Positions 11,151 through 23,166 of a stretch of DNA of 64,000 bases are shown here, in pieces. Below the pieces are notes generated by a model. It made no database searches. It was not told the origin of the DNA and saw only the letters and a program-made list of their open reading frames with translations. Within the stretch, counting starts at the first letter, position 1, and each line of letters opens with the position of its first letter. The stretch is from Symbiodinium natans (Eukaryota; Sar; Dinophyceae; Suessiales; Symbiodiniaceae): NCBI GenBank assembly GCA_905221605.1, contig CAJNDS010002109.1, positions 103,501 through 167,500 of the forward strand, written 5' to 3'. The position numbers and the translations under genes are program-made.

Positions 11151-12460
11151 GTGGGCTTCTTAGGGTTTAGGGTTTAGGGTTTTAGGGTTTAGGGTTAGAT
11201 CCTGAAGCTCTCATACCTGGGACCCTCGTTACCTGCAGTTTTTATGGGTTATACCTGCAAATTTTGGGAATTGTAGGTAAACAGAGGTCCAGGGAAGCCC
11301 TAAACACGAAGCCCTGAACTAAGCATAGCCCACCCAAACTTGCGGAAACCCGGATCCAAACCCAGCCCCATAGCAAACGCAAGCCCCGAACCACGAGCTT
11401 ATCTCCTGAAGCCAACCTGTTTCGGGTTTCATGTTAAGGCTAAGTGTTGCTACCCTCAACCCGAAACCCAGCCCGACACCCCTCGCGTCCCATAACCCCC
11501 GAAGCCAAAGGACACCCAGAACGAGGACGACCGGCGGGGTTGAGGGGTCCACAGCGGTTTTGGCGGTTGCGGGTTTAGGGTCCAGCCCCCAAAGCCCAAT
11601 AGAGCACACTTCGGGACCATGTAACTACAGTTAGACGAGGGTTTCAAGGCTGAGAGGTTTGGGTACAACTGCCCTGGGCCTAAACCCTCGACCCTAAACC
11701 CATCTTCTGCCCAAACCCCAGTACCCCTAAACCCCAAACCCTAAACCCTAAACCCCAAACCCCAGTGCCAACCCGAAGAAGCCCAGTCCCAGACTGCCGG
11801 AAGTTGTTTGGGGTTTAGGGTTGAGGGTGAGTTTGTCGACTTCTGTGAAGCCACAGCTTTCCTTGAAAGTTTAGGGGTAGTTATATGGCTAGTTAGGTTC
11901 CTTCTGGCACCCTAAAAACATAATGAAGTAGTCTCAGCCCTCAGGCGATTGGAACTCCGAAGCTTTACTCACGTGGTCCCCTTCTACTACCCCCTACTAG
12001 GTTCCCCCCATATTTAGGGATAGTTAAGTCCTAATTAAGGTTACGAAGGGGGGAACCTAGAAGGGGGGGTCGTATAGAGGGGCTTGTAGGCGAACCCATG
12101 ATTTACCGGCAGATCCTGGTGTTGGGTTTAAGGTTTCCCGCTGAGCTTGGCGATTTTGGGGAGTGGTTCGAAGTTGCCCCAAACCCGAAACCCTAAACCC
12201 TAAACCCCAAACCCTAAACCCTAAACCCTAAACTCTAAACACTCTAAACCCTAGACCCTGAACCCTGCTTTAGAGGCCCTTAGTAGCTGAAGGAGTACAC
12301 TTTACACTTTTTAGGGTACTAGGATCCCCTGTAGAACTGAAAGTGTACACGTTTTTGGGGCATACGAGCCCAAACCCTCAACCCTAAACCCTAAACCCTA
12401 ACCCGAAACCCGAAACCCTAAACCCTAAACCCTAAACCCTCAACCCTAAACTGCCGAGAG

Positions 12461-12530
12461 CGCCGCTGTCCATTTACATGGGCGCTCGAGGCTTCGACCG
12501 AGGTCCCCGACCGAGCGTCTCTACAGAACG
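12461..12530 (+). CDS. Candidate coding exon
   Basis: AG acceptor, open frame RRCPFTWALEASTEVPDRAS, and a good GTGAGG donor at 12531. CCCTAAA array on the left. A second frame is also open. Confidence 0.4.
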
Positions 12531-12656
12531 GTGAGGGAGGGTAAAGCCTCCCGGTAGACGAGGCCTGCAGTGCCTGGCTACGCCTCAGACCTCGGGCGTA
12601 AGCCCTCATATAATTCAAACCTGCACCGTTGATGGCGTTTTGGCTTTTTTAGGGGG

Positions 12657-13205
12657 GTCGGGGGGGTACCCTCCGGGGGGTCTGGGGCCCTGGGCTGGCA
12701 GATTCCAGGGACCCCCCTCCTTCTGGGCTGGTGTAGGGGGCAGCCTGCAAAAAAACGCCCTGGAACCTTTCTGGCTTGGGATGCCTGGAAACCTCTGGGA
12801 CCCCCCCTGAAACCCCCTGGGACGCCCTGACACCTCTGGACCCCTGGGACCCCCCTAAAAAACCCCTAAACCCCCTGAACTGACCTTCCTCGAGCCCTTT
12901 CGCCCTTGCAACCCTCCCGACTGGTTGGCCGTTCTTTGACTTTGCAAGCCGACCGCCTGGGGGATCTCCTGGGACGCCCCTGGGACCGCCTTTCTGGACC
13001 CCCCTCAGCCTGGGTCTTGATTTCGGCAGCGACCTGGGATTTGTCTGGGACCCCTGAAACCTTTCTGGACCCCCCCTGTAACCTCTCTGCTTTCCCTCCA
13101 CCGGACCTTGGGACCCTTCTGGGATGCCTGGGACCGCCATGGGATTTTTCTGGATACCTGAACTTGATTGAGCCCTGCAACCTCCCTGACTAGCTGGGAC
13201 CCCCC
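12657..13205. repeat. CCCCTGGGACC-type low-complexity block
   Basis: About 550 bp built from diverged units around CTGGGACCCCCCTGAAACC. Long Gly/Arg- or Pro-rich open frames on both strands follow from the composition. It is unrelated in sequence to the telomere motif. Confidence 0.6.
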
Positions 13206-13605
13206 CTGTAAGCAGGGGCCGGCCGAGGCCCCTGCTTCCCCCTAGCGTTTTGGGCTGCGTGGGTCAGGGTTTGCCAAGACCCGCACTGAAAATGTGGGTT
13301 TTTTTGTCTTGCATTTGACGGTTTTGGGCACCTTTTCAGTTCCGTGAAAGCTCCAAGAAGCCTACGAGCCGCTGACAGGCTCCACAAAGCTCGGGAGGCC
13401 CCACCCTGCTCTTTCTCTGTAAAAAGCAAGAAAGCCCCCCTTGAGGGGGGTTTGGGGGGTGAACCCTAAACCCTAAATGAGAATAGTTTGGGTGGTTGGG
13501 GTGGGACTACATGCTAACGCAAGCGAGCGGCCCGGGTGCTTTTAGCACCAGCGAGCTTCCCTTCTAATACACCCTAAACCCTAAACCCTAAACCCTGGGC
13601 TTTAG

Positions 13606-14390
13606 AGGCTTGCCCAACCACGTCGGGGTCAGGAGCAGACCCGCGTTGCCTTGAAGCTTGAGCTGCAACGGAGAGGCGCGCCAGAGCGGGTTTAGGGTTA
13701 GGGTTTAGGGTTTAGGGTTTAGGGTTTAGGGTTTAGGGTTTAGGGTTTAGGGTTTAGGGTTTAGGGTTTAGGGTTTCGGGTTTAGGGCTTAGGGTTGAGG
13801 GTTTAGGGTTGAGGGTGTTTGGGGGGTGGGGTTTTGGGGTTTGGGGGTTTAGGGGTACAGGAGAAAGGGTTCTAGGATTCAGGGCGTGTAGTGTGTAGAG
13901 GGTTTCGGGGTCGGGAGAGATGGGATGAAACTCTTGAAGCTTGCGTGTCCGAAACGTGGCCTGAGGCCTTAGACTGACCTGTTGCTCGCAGGCCCTACTA
14001 GAAACAGCTACCATTTGCTTAAGAACCCTCCTCAAAAAAGTAAAGATAATCATCCCGAAATTACACATAGTAGGTAGGCTCTGGAAGGATCAAGCAGGAC
14101 TTTCTTGAGGGTCTCGGGGGGATCTTCGGTTCTCAGGGCTTCAGGAGTTTGACACCCGCCCGGTCCAAGTGACACAAATTGCTGGCATGTCCGATTCGCT
14201 GCACACGGCTGACGCCACACATCCGTTTAGGGTTTAGGGTTTAGGGTTTAGGGTTTAGGGTTTAGGGTTTAGGGTTTAGGGTTTAGGGTTTAGGGTTTAG
14301 GGTCGTGCAGAGTGCTTCTCCAGCCAGCACAATGGGACTGCACATGGCTTCAAAGAGCTCACTTGGCAAGGAAGTCCAAGGCAACTGAAG
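13606..14390 (+). CDS. Unknown protein, three-exon model with repeat-built introns
   Basis: Exon 13606-13689 is 28 codons (RLAQPRRGQEQTRVALKLEL) in the only open frame, phase 0-0, donor GTTTAG. Exon 14145-14224 reads EFDTRPVQVTQIAGMSDSLH, also the only open frame, donor GTTTAG. Exon 14311-14390 continues in frame (VLLQPAQWDCTWLQ) to donor GTCGGG. The second intron (14225-14310) is 86 nt and almost pure TTTAGGG. No domain was recognised. Downstream candidates at 14696-14775 and 15466 could belong to the same gene, but their phases do not settle. Confidence 0.45.
14225..14310 (+). other. 86-nt intron made almost entirely of TTTAGGG units
   Basis: Starts GTTTAGGG, continues for 11 perfect units and ends GGTCGTGCAG. 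Flanking islands stay open when it is removed. It is the simplest example in the window of a telomere-type array having both splice signals. Confidence 0.45.
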
Positions 14391-14695
14391 GTCGGGCAGG
14401 TACATTGGGATGTTCCCCCTTATACTAACCGTCCCTAGTAGGAATTGTAATAGGTACTAGACGAAAACCCTGAACCTAAACTCTGAACTCTAAACCCTGA
14501 ACCCTACAAACCCTCTAGGCACAACCCTGCAAACCTCAAGGCCCTACCAACCCACCCAGATCTCAGGGTAGGTTCATGGGCCCTGAATAAGGTCCCTTAC
14601 CTTCTTTGAGGTGCTGAAGGGTATATAAGGGATATATAAGGGGTCCCCTTGCAAGGGCCCAGATTAAGGGCCCATGAAACTACCCTTAGAACCAG

Positions 14696-14775
14696 AGGCG
14701 CGTCTTCCCGCCTGGTCCAGCAGATGGAGCATTTCATCGGGTTGGAAGATGCCTACAGGCGTGGACTGCGTCGAG
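14696..14775 (+). CDS. Candidate coding exon
   Basis: ACCAG acceptor and GTTGTT donor around 80 nt. The most protein-like frame reads GASSRLVQQMEHFIGLEDAY. The other two frames are open too, so only the exon call, not the frame, is supported. Confidence 0.35.
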
Positions 14776-15465
14776 GTTGTTTCGGCTTTATAGGTTTGTT
14801 TTTGTTTACTGGGTTTAGGGTTTAGGGTTTAGGGTTTAGGGTGTCAGGTTTAAGTTTAAGGGTTTACAGTTTTATGGGTTCGGGGTTTCAGCGTTTAAGG
14901 TATAGAGTCCTAGCGCAGGGCGGCTTTCGGGATGAGTGGTTTCAAGGGCGCGGGGTGTTCTGTGCTAAGGTTACATTAAAAACCCTAAACCCTAAACCCT
15001 AAACCCTCAACCCTATTAAGGCCTGCGAGCTCGGGGGGTTTCCAGGGTTTGGGGCTTCAGGATTAGGGAAGTCTGATGCCCCCGAAGGCCGAAACCTGAA
15101 GGCAACCCCCCCGCCGGCAAACTTGAACCCTGAACCCTAAACCTTAAACCTTAAACCCAAAACCCTCATGGCTTTGGGGTTTTGAGGGTTGTAGGGAGCC
15201 ACGATAGCCAGGCGAACTAAAGCAACAGGACCCCCAATGAACACATCAGCAACAGTTAGGCGGGGTAGATGTGGGGGTCGGAATAATTTACCAATAATCT
15301 TCCCTTAGGGCCCCTGTGTCATCATACCACAATAAGATACAATAAGCCCCAAAACCTTGTTCTAATTATTAAGGGCCCCCTATGTTAAACCCTAAACCCT
15401 AAACCCTAAACCCTAAACCCTAAACCCTAAACCCTAAACCCTAAACCCTAAACCCTAAACCCTAG

Positions 15466-16291
15466 ATGTGGAGACCCGCTCGTCCCCTTGTGCGCGAGGC
15501 ACTCGGAAATTTTCGAGGAGATTGCTGCCTGCGTGGCAGCCGACCGAGGGGCCTGTGTGTGAGGGTTTAGGGGGGTTTAGGGTTAGGGTTTAGGGTTTAG
15601 GGTGTTTGATTCTAGGTTAGGGTTTAGGGCTTGGGGATAGGGCTGCAGCCCTGAACTGAAAGTAAGATTTCAGGCCTGCTGCTTTCGGTCTGGTGGAGTG
15701 GCCGTAGGACTTGGGCAGTGTGTCCTGAACCCTCAAAACCCTAAACCCTAAACCCTAAACCCTGAACCCTGAACCCTGAACCCTGAACCCTGAACCCTGA
15801 ACCCTGAACCCTGAACCCTGAACCCCGGAAGCTGGTCCTAGACGCTACACCAGCGGAGACAGCCCGAAGACTAGCCTGCGGATACTACCCAACCTAGCTC
15901 AGGTCTTAGGTTGCTCACGCGAAGAGAACCCTCCGTAACTACGTGGTGCAGCTTCCCCTGTCGGACAGGTTCTAATAGGGTTTCAGGGTCTTAGGGGTGT
16001 GGAGGTTTGAGTTTTGGGTCGTTGCAGGTAGGATGACGGGTGCCTCACTTAAGGTTAGACAGCTGACTTAAAACCTTGCTGTTGACGACCCATGAACCAA
16101 GCACCCTACACTTAAACCATGAAACCCAAGAACCCTAACCCCCAAACCCTAAACCCTAAACCCTAAACCCTAGACCCTAAACCCTAAACCCTAAACCCTA
16201 AGCCCTAAACCCCCCAAACGCACTCCTAAGTTCGGCTTGAGCGGGCCGCTCGCTGCCTTGAGCGCCTTGGGCCTTTTAACAGGCGTTCTGG
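15466..16291 (+). CDS. Unknown protein, three-exon model with hydrophobic end
   Basis: Exons 15466-15554, 15832-15902 and 16231-16291 splice in one frame. Acceptors are CCCTAG, GGAAG and CCTAAG; donors are GTGTGT, GTCTTA and GTTTAA. Pieces read CGDPLVPLCARHSEIFEEIA, YTSGDSPKTSLRILPNLAQ and FGLSGPLAALSALGLLTGVL; the last could be a membrane helix. Introns contain CCCTGAA and CCCTAAA arrays before the acceptors and TTTAGGG after the donors. Family not recognised. Confidence 0.4.
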
Positions 16292-17227
16292 GTTTAATAT
16301 GGGGTTCGGAATATTTAGGGTTTAGGGTTTATGGTTTAGGGTTTAGGGTTTAGGGTTTCGGGTTTAGTCTAGTCGCAGTCCCTTAGGGTCCCTTTATAGA
16401 TTTATGATGATCACCCCCAAAGCCTTACTATTCAGGCCCCTATCTATTAGGCGTTTATGGGTTCGAGCTGGCTATGTTCAAGTAAGTTTACCTTGGATCC
16501 CGAAGGCGGTACCCTTGGGTTTTTTTTAGGATCCCTAAGCAAAAAAGAAGGGCCATATTTGTCAAGGGAAACCTTTGCAAGGGGCACAACCCTAGGGGTG
16601 CGAGTCTTAATCCCTTGAGTTGCAGTGCCTTAGGTGTTTTTTGGGTCTTGAAGTTCAGGAGTTAGGGGGTTCTCACAAAATGGGCTCGAGGGCGTTTAGG
16701 GCTTTAGGGGTTTTCGCCAGCCGGTTTCCGGGCCTCTGTGATTATGCGGGGGCCCTACTCTACATCCTATAAACCCTGAACCCCAAACCACAGCCTGTAG
16801 CCACTTCTCATTCCTTGCGGCCCGAGTGCCCTGGAGCTGAACCTTTTGACCCAAAACCTCTAAACCTGCAAACCTCTTGACTCTGAGCCCTGTAACCCTT
16901 TAGCTATAGATCTAACTAGCAGTAAACTGTGCCTTGGCCAAGAACGGTAATACACTCCTCGTGTATGAATATCATTCCCTCGTCAAACATATACCACACC
17001 GAACTATCTCAGGTCGTACCACCAGTAGTTTGGGATACAAGTCGTAAAGGTACATACATGACTTCGCTCCGCAGGTAAATTTTTACTCACATTCTGTCAC
17101 AACCGTGCATGCTTCAAGAGGCCCCTTAAGCCCTAAACCTTACACGCTCCTGAAAGACCCTGAGCCCTAAACCCTAAACCCTAAACCCTAATCCCTAAAC
17201 CCTAAACCCTAAACCCTGAACCCCTAG

Positions 17228-17322
17228 ATCCAGCAAGAAGGTCTCCTCGTGTCGCTGGTCGATGTAGACGGCCGGGCCTTTGTGAGGGCAGCCGGCCTGA
17301 AGGCGGCTTCATGGCATCCCAG
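17228..17322 (+). CDS. Candidate coding exon with GTTTAG donor
   Basis: CCCTAG acceptor, then IQQEGLLVSLVDVDGRAFVR and GLKAASWHP, ending CATCCCAG|GTTTAGGG. The AG|GT junction is provided directly by the TTTAGGG array. A nearby copy of the junction words (GCATTCCAGGTTTAGGG, about 17458) suggests local duplication. Confidence 0.45.
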
Positions 17323-17887
17323 GTTTAGGGTTTGGGGCTTGGGGTTTAGGGTTTAGGGTTTAGGGTTCAGGGCACCTGGATTCTAGGGCTGTAATTGGGC
17401 TTTAGGTTGAGGGTTTAGGGTTCAGGAGAAAGGGATCCTATGCAACCCCTTTTCATGGCATTCCAGGTTTAGGGTTCAGGGTTTGTTCAAGGTACCTGGG
17501 GTTGAGGGTGTCTAGGACTGAGGGTTGAGGGTATCTAGGGTCTAGGGTTTAGGGCTTTAGGGTTTAGGGTTTAGGGGTTTAGGGGTTTAGGGGTTTAGGG
17601 TTCAGGGTTCAGGGGTTGGCACGGTTTCGGGATCCTTGTGCGCTCCTGCAGCGATCTCTCAACCCTAAGCCCTAAAAACCCTAAATCTACACAAGCTCCT
17701 AAATCCCCAAGCCTAAACCTTATGAAACCCAAAGCCCAAAACCCAAAACCCCAAGCCCCAAACCCTAAACCCTAAACCCTAAACCCTAAACCCTAAACCC
17801 TAAACCCTAAACCCTAAACCCTAAACCCATAACCCTAGACTCCTAAACCCCCCCAAAAATATCCCAGAGCGCACCTCGTAAACCCAG

Positions 17888-17946
17888 ACCCAGAAGGCGA
17901 TCTTTGAGATGGGCCGCGCCGAGGCCGCAGCGCTGCATCCTGGCGG
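17888..17946 (+). CDS. Candidate coding exon
   Basis: CCCAG acceptor, frame TQKAIFEMGRAEAAALHPG with 15 of 18 third positions G/C, donor GTGGAG. It sits between CCCTAAA (17757-17826) and TTTAGGG/TTTCGGG (17970-18100) arrays. Confidence 0.42.
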
Positions 17947-17950
17947 GTGG

Positions 17951-19068
17951 AGTGGGGGGTCATATTGGGTTTAGGGTTTCGGGTTTAGGGTTTCGGGTTT
18001 AGGGTTTCGGGTTTCGGGTTTAGGATTTTGGGGCTTAGGGTGTAGGGTTTACGGTTTAGGGTTTAGGGTTTAGGGTTTCGGGTTTAGGGTTCACGGTGTA
18101 GGGCAGTTTTCTAACCTTCTTTTGCAGGGTGCCATACAATTTTGGAACCCCAAAAGGCGACCCCAATTTAGAGAACTGCCCATCTGGTCTAGGGATGAGC
18201 AGGTTAGGGGAACCGAAAATAAGTATATTCTAGTTAGACCACTTGTCGTCCGAGACTTCGGTCTTTTAAGGGGTTTAGGGTTCAGGGTTCAGGGTTCAGG
18301 GTTTAGGGTTTAGGGTTTAGGGGTTTAAGTTGTTTTTTCGGTGGTTGTGGGTATCGGGCTCAAGGCGCATGAGTTTCTGAATGGATCAAGGACCTGAGCT
18401 ACTCCCGAGCCCGCGTTGGTCGTGGTCTGCGGATCCTTGCGGTTTCCAGAGTTCATCCCGGGCGGCAGCCTTGAGCCACTCCTGAACACCGCTAATGTCC
18501 AAAGCACCCAGAACCCGAATCCCGGAGCGCGAAAGTCGAACCTCACGCCCGTGCAGTTCTTGGCGGTGTCCCTTCATGGTACATTCCTTAAACTCTTCGT
18601 TTTGTCATCATGAGGCGCCCTGCCTGGACCCCCGCCCGATGGATTTGGATGGTATACATTGCGCTGTCGGTAAAAAGGTTTGCAGATACACAGAAATATT
18701 CGCGGGATCATGTTGAAGATAGCTTTTGGGCCCTGCACACCTCTTTGCGCCCTCCCCGGAAAAGAGAGAGCACCTCCAACTCCTGCTGGAACCCATAGAT
18801 AGAATATAGTTGGCCCCGACCCCTAGGGCACCTCTTCGCCCTACTTCAGGATGCCTATAACCCTTCGTCTTTCCTAGGCAGCCGGTCGCGCCACAAATTC
18901 TGATCGCGGTGCAGAGCTTCCTAGCACCTCGCCTTTCCATTGTGTTGGGGTTGAGGGCTTGGGGCTTTCAGGGTTTGGGGTTTGGGTTTAGGGTTTAGGG
19001 TTCAGGGTTTCGGGTTTAAGGTTTAGGATTTTCGGGTTTCGGGTTTAGGGTTTAAGGTTTAGGGTTGA
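17951..19068. other. Non-coding stretch: TTTCGGG/TTTAGGG variants and open-frame noise
   Basis: Variant TTTCGGG and TTTAGGG runs at 17970-18100, 18265-18320 and 18970-19068. Between them, 18325-18950 has several overlapping 60-110 codon frames on both strands but no splice-consistent island that I could defend. Confidence 0.4.
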
Positions 19069-19137
19069 GGGTTTGTGCTTTGGGTTTACGACGATGCCGC
19101 GGGGGCCTTCATCCCCATTTCTTCGTGCTACAAAAGG
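19069..19137 (+). CDS. Candidate coding exon
   Basis: GAG acceptor within repeat remnants, frame FVLWVYDDAAGAFIPISS followed by CYKR, donor GTGTAC. The frame is protein-like and GC3-rich. Confidence 0.38.
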
Positions 19138-20636
19138 GTGTACCCTTTTCCTTCCCTTCTGGGAGGTTCCTCCAGGACCCTTTTCCCTAAACCCAAGCCC
19201 TAAACCCTAGACCCGGACTGGCATTTGGGTTTTGAGTTTAGTGTTCAGGGTTTCTCTGAAGTGCCTTAGAGCAAGGGCCTAGGGTCTACAGTCTAAGGTT
19301 TAGGGTTTAGGCAAGCGCCCTCAGAAGTCAGGCTTTGGGTTTTGGGTGTAGTCAAGTTTCGGGTCTCGGGTTTGGGGATGGGTCTAGGGCGACCAGGGTC
19401 AATCGCACCATTAGCCCAACACCGAAGAAGGCAGACCACAACGCTGGAGCTTGCGACCTAGAAAAGTGAGGTGTAGACTTCCTGAAACAGGTAGCTTTGA
19501 TTTGAAGGCTGCCGCTGTATGGGGGTTTCCGACGGAAAGTCTTTAGTAGGGCTTAACATACGGATCATGGCATTTCGGGTCATGGGTAGGGGGCCTCGTT
19601 TTGGCACATTCTGCCCTTGTAGCGGATTTGGGGGCAGTCTAGGGCCTGGGGTTTCCGGGCTTGTTGGGGCTGCAGGCTCTAGGGCTTCCGGTGTGAGTGC
19701 CGTCCCTCAAACCAGTTTAGGACTCAGGAGCCACTACCTCCTTGTGTTGGATGCAAGTGCGAGGGTGACATGTGCGCCGCGTGCACTGCTGGCTCAGGCT
19801 GATGACCCAGAGGACGACTGTCTCACGCGTTGGTTGCATACCTTCTGATCTTAAGCATGCGCCGGCTTTCGAATACCTCAGCTCCACAACCTGCCATACA
19901 GGGTATTCTTCTGGGTAGTCTTTGGAGTTCGGGCTTGAAATTCAGAGCCTCCGCCCCCCCTCCCTGCGCCACCTTTACTTTTACAATCCTACTGAGGTTT
20001 GTTTCATATCAATTGAAATCTGTCCAGATGATTATCAACCGCTTGCACACGCCGCTTCGGCCGCAGGGCAGGCCCAACGCGAGGCATCGCAGACGAAGGA
20101 AAGCCAAAGTCATATGTCGCTTGGTGCAGGCTAGGGGACCCTTGTTCGTGTTTTTTTGTTGCGCCTCTGTGGGAGCGGCCCATGCGCTGGACTCCTGGAC
20201 CCCCCACGGCATCGGATTGCGGCTCTCCAAGCGAAGCGCCATGGGTCACATTTTTGGACACTTCAGATTCTTGTTGGCAAGCAGCACTTGCTGACCCTGG
20301 AGCAGTTCCTCCGCGTTTGTTTGGACCCAAGCCCCAATTTTTGCGATAGCCACAAACCAAAAGCGAAGACCTCCCACGTCTTGCCGAAACCTTCCTATTT
20401 TCAAGTGTCCACATTTCCGCCCTGTCACTTGCGCTACAATCGGGGTAAGTAGTTGTCCAAGAGAAGGTCCGGCTCATTTCCGCGCTCTGTTGTAAGCTAA
20501 ACCAACGTTGGGGAAGAATGAGAAAAGAGTAATCCTTGTACTAAACATCTTTTTTAAGCCTGAGATGTGATTTCGACGCCACGCGTCGTGCCCAAATGTG
20601 CGTGGCAACGGGCGACGAAAAGACCGGCTCGCGTAG
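19138..20636. other. Repeat-poor block with one dispersed repeat
   Basis: Few telomere units after 19310. A segment at about 20040-20132 recurs at about 51797-51893. Open frames of 60-157 codons occur on both strands here without domain signals or clear coding bias; none is annotated. Confidence 0.35.
20040..20132. repeat. Dispersed repeat, copy 1
   Basis: Shares GGCCCAACGCG and, after a spacer, GCAGACGAAGGAAAGCC..AAAGTCAT.TGTCGCTTGGTGCAG with 51797-51893. It could be a remnant of an unidentified mobile element or a retroposed gene. Confidence 0.5.
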
Positions 20637-20781
20637 TGCAAAATCCTGCGGCGCCTCTGCTTTCTCATCCTGGGCGACTACCGCGTTACTCCGCGTGTAG
20701 CTGCTGTTGAAGAAGCCGAGGAAGAGTCACCGACAACACCCAAGTCGTTGGCAGCTTCCGAGGGTGTACAGGTTGTAGCAA
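20637..20781 (+). CDS. Candidate coding exon with canonical GTAAGT donor
   Basis: GTAG acceptor, 48 open codons beginning CKILRRLCFLILGDYRVTPR, then an acidic stretch AAVEEAEEESPTTPKS, ending at GTAAGT. It is the only donor in the window matching the full eukaryotic consensus. No domain recognised. Confidence 0.42.
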
Positions 20782-21831
20782 GTAAGTGTCCAATCCCTTC
20801 GTAGAAAACAAGAGAGCAACGTCATGACAGTGCTGCCACATTCACGACAACACTCTTTCTCTTTCGAGGCGCGAAACAGTCTGCCGTGGAGTCATCTAGC
20901 TGCAAAAGCCTCACAAATTCGCTCTGCAGATACGCTGCAACGCTCACGGTTCTGAGCGGACATCCGAGAAACGACAACGTCGGGGTTTGTTTCTCGGTGT
21001 GTTTATGGTCTTTGCTCTTCCAAAAGGTTGAAGATAGATCCCCGAAACCCTGAACCTCTTTTCGACATCATGGTTCTTTCTAGGAGTTCCCTACGGTGTC
21101 GTCTAGCTTGCTCTCCCTGGCTGAGGCAGCGTGCATTTTGGAGTGCCGCGAGGTGGACTGCCGCATTCTTGCCAGTCATTGAGAGGTTCTCGGATCTGGA
21201 AGCGATTTGAGAGGGAGGTGGCCAGTTTGGGTTTGCGGGTGTAGCTGTTCTGTCGATTGTGCCACGCAGGCCGCCCTTTTCGAGACGTGCCGCGCGAAAC
21301 TGACGCGCGAAACGCGCGGAACGTCGCCAAAGCGACCCGCCCCAGTTGCGCACGTGTCGAGTCCCTCGCGCAAGAAGCCACAATGTTTCCGCGCACGCTT
21401 CCCCGACGATTTCGAGGGCAGACGGGGCGTGCCAGAACACAAGCCCCCCGCAACTGGACCCGGTCAGCGGTTACGAGTTTAGCGTTTCACTGCCGCCGCT
21501 TGATAAGACTTAGCTTCGAGTTTTGTCGTGGACAACGCTCGCTTGCCTCCACAAGAACTGCAGCAGGGCCACGTGCGTAAGGCTTACAGGGTTTACCTAA
21601 TTGATCTCTGTCATGCAAAAAGGCCATTGGCGCCTTGAACAGAGACGATTTCGAGGGAGGGGTTCTTTGAGAGTTGCCTGATTTGTTTCCGCGCTCGCGG
21701 TTCAAGGGCGTGGGGTAGTCTGGCGGGGTACTTTGGCGGGGGTAGAAGTGGGGCCTGGGCCTCAGTGGGGGGCCGTGTAAACCTAAACTGAAAACCCTTA
21801 ACCCAAACCCCGTCCCTAAACCCTAAACCCT
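20782..21831. other. GC-rich block without telomere-type arrays
   Basis: Several Arg/Ala-rich frames overlap at 21003-21580 on both strands, typical of GC-rich non-coding sequence. A + frame from 21028 (KIDPRNPEPLFDIMVLSRSS) follows an AAAAG acceptor and could be an exon, but its end is unclear. CCCTAAA units reappear at 21812-21834. Confidence 0.3.
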
Positions 21832-22314
21832 AAAAAGAAGTGGGAAGCGTCTTCTGCGGCGTTTATGAGGCAAGTGTGGTTTACGGATTGTCGTAGTCTT
21901 AGCGACACGCTCCGAAACCCTAAGATGAGCAAGCGTGAGGACAAGCGACTCTCCATAGAGATCGCCTCAATGCGAGAATCCCTATGGAGAGGCAAGGGAG
22001 AGCACTACGGCGATCCTTATTATCAGGACGACCGTCCAGAAGAGCCAACGGACGAAGTTCGCTGGATCGACACTGATGTCATGGTCGCAGATCCCTTGAC
22101 GAAAGTCATGGAGAGCACCAAGTTAGTTGAGTGTTTGTTCACTAACTGTTTGAATGTCGAGCAGCCAATTGAGTCCGTGATCAAAAAACGGGCTAAGCAG
22201 CTTCAGAGAAGGAAGACTGCAGACCCTGCGGACGGGCTGGAAGTGATCCACTCTTCGCTTGGACCTTTATACAGGCCAGGCTTCTACGCCAGAAGAGTCA
22301 CGGGTGTGAAATAG
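21832..22314 (+). pseudogene. Ty1/copia polyprotein C-terminus (RNase H fragment)
   Basis: The frame reads WFTDCRSLSDTL, EDKRLSIEIASMRE and VRWIDTDVMVADPLTK, the end of a copia-type reverse transcriptase/RNase H. The TDC.SL block carries a catalytic Asp, and the ADPLTK block is the conserved C-terminal signature. About 160 codons are open to TAG 22312-22314. The left edge abuts CCCTAAACCCTAAA directly, with the frame running into the repeat, so the element is 5'-truncated at an array. The rest of the polyprotein, the protease and the LTRs were not found nearby. Unlikely to be functional. Confidence 0.7.
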
Positions 22315-23166
22315 TGCTCGTAGACCAGCGCGTGCGAAGCCTGCTAGGTAAAGCCATGGTACTCATGTACAGTCAGAGTCTGTTAGCCGAACCAGTTTGA
22401 CAGCACCGACTCGCCGCAGGGGCCCCTTTTTGGAGCCAAGGCTCAGACGGGAAAACGACCGGTTGTCACACCAGCTTTTTAGGGCTTCAGGTTTAGGCTT
22501 AGGCCTCGAGGCCTTTGAAAAGAGGGCCAATGAAGGCCATGGTGGCCACGCAGGCCGTGAAGGCTGTGGAGCAGGCAGGAGGAGGTGGAGGAGGACGAGG
22601 AGGCCTCTTTGGAGTCGGTTGCTTTTCCATTCGAGAACAACCGCGCAAGCTATCTTTGCAGCAACAACGACGACGGCTTACCGTATGATGTTTTTCAGCT
22701 CCAGCCTCAGCCCATGGATTGCCAGTATGTAGAAAAGCGCCACGAAGAGCTATGGTTGCCAAAATGATCAAACAATTAATTAAGTTACACCAACTGTGGA
22801 CAGATTTCAAAGGTGTTTAGTTGCAATAGTGGATTGTAATGGTGGGTTGAGGTTCGTCGGATCTAGAGAAAGGGTGGGGTGGAGGCGAAGGTGGTGCTCG
22901 TCGCAGGTTGAGAAATTGCTTGGCAATAAGCTTGCTCGTGTATTTGGATTCCGGTGATCGATCGCTCAGCCACAAAGTCCACAACCCCCCAAAACCAGCG
23001 CAAAAAATGCGAGCCTTCAATCTCAACTTGCAGCCCAGCCCCTAAAACCCAATACCCGAACCCCTGGCACCCCTAAATGTCCCAAATGCCCCACCCCGCA
23101 GGCCCTGACCCCTGATCTTACAGCCCGTAGAAACACCTGAGCTTCTTTTGTGGTCCATGTCCGTAG
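22315..23166. other. Unassigned stretch after the copia fragment
   Basis: No LTR could be delimited downstream of the RNase H stop. Composition is mixed, telomere units are nearly absent, and frames of 60-110 codons occur without coding bias. Confidence 0.3.

Noticed and set aside
12649-13180. 163- and 104-codon minus-strand frames
   Set aside because: They lie in a low-complexity CTGGGACC block; composition alone keeps them open and no domain is visible.
20004-20477. 157-codon minus-strand frame
   Set aside because: No ATG-context, domain or codon-bias support, and it overlaps a dispersed repeat and several other open frames.
21003-21580. Arg/Ala-rich overlapping frames on both strands
   Set aside because: Typical of GC-rich non-coding DNA; no domain or splice support.
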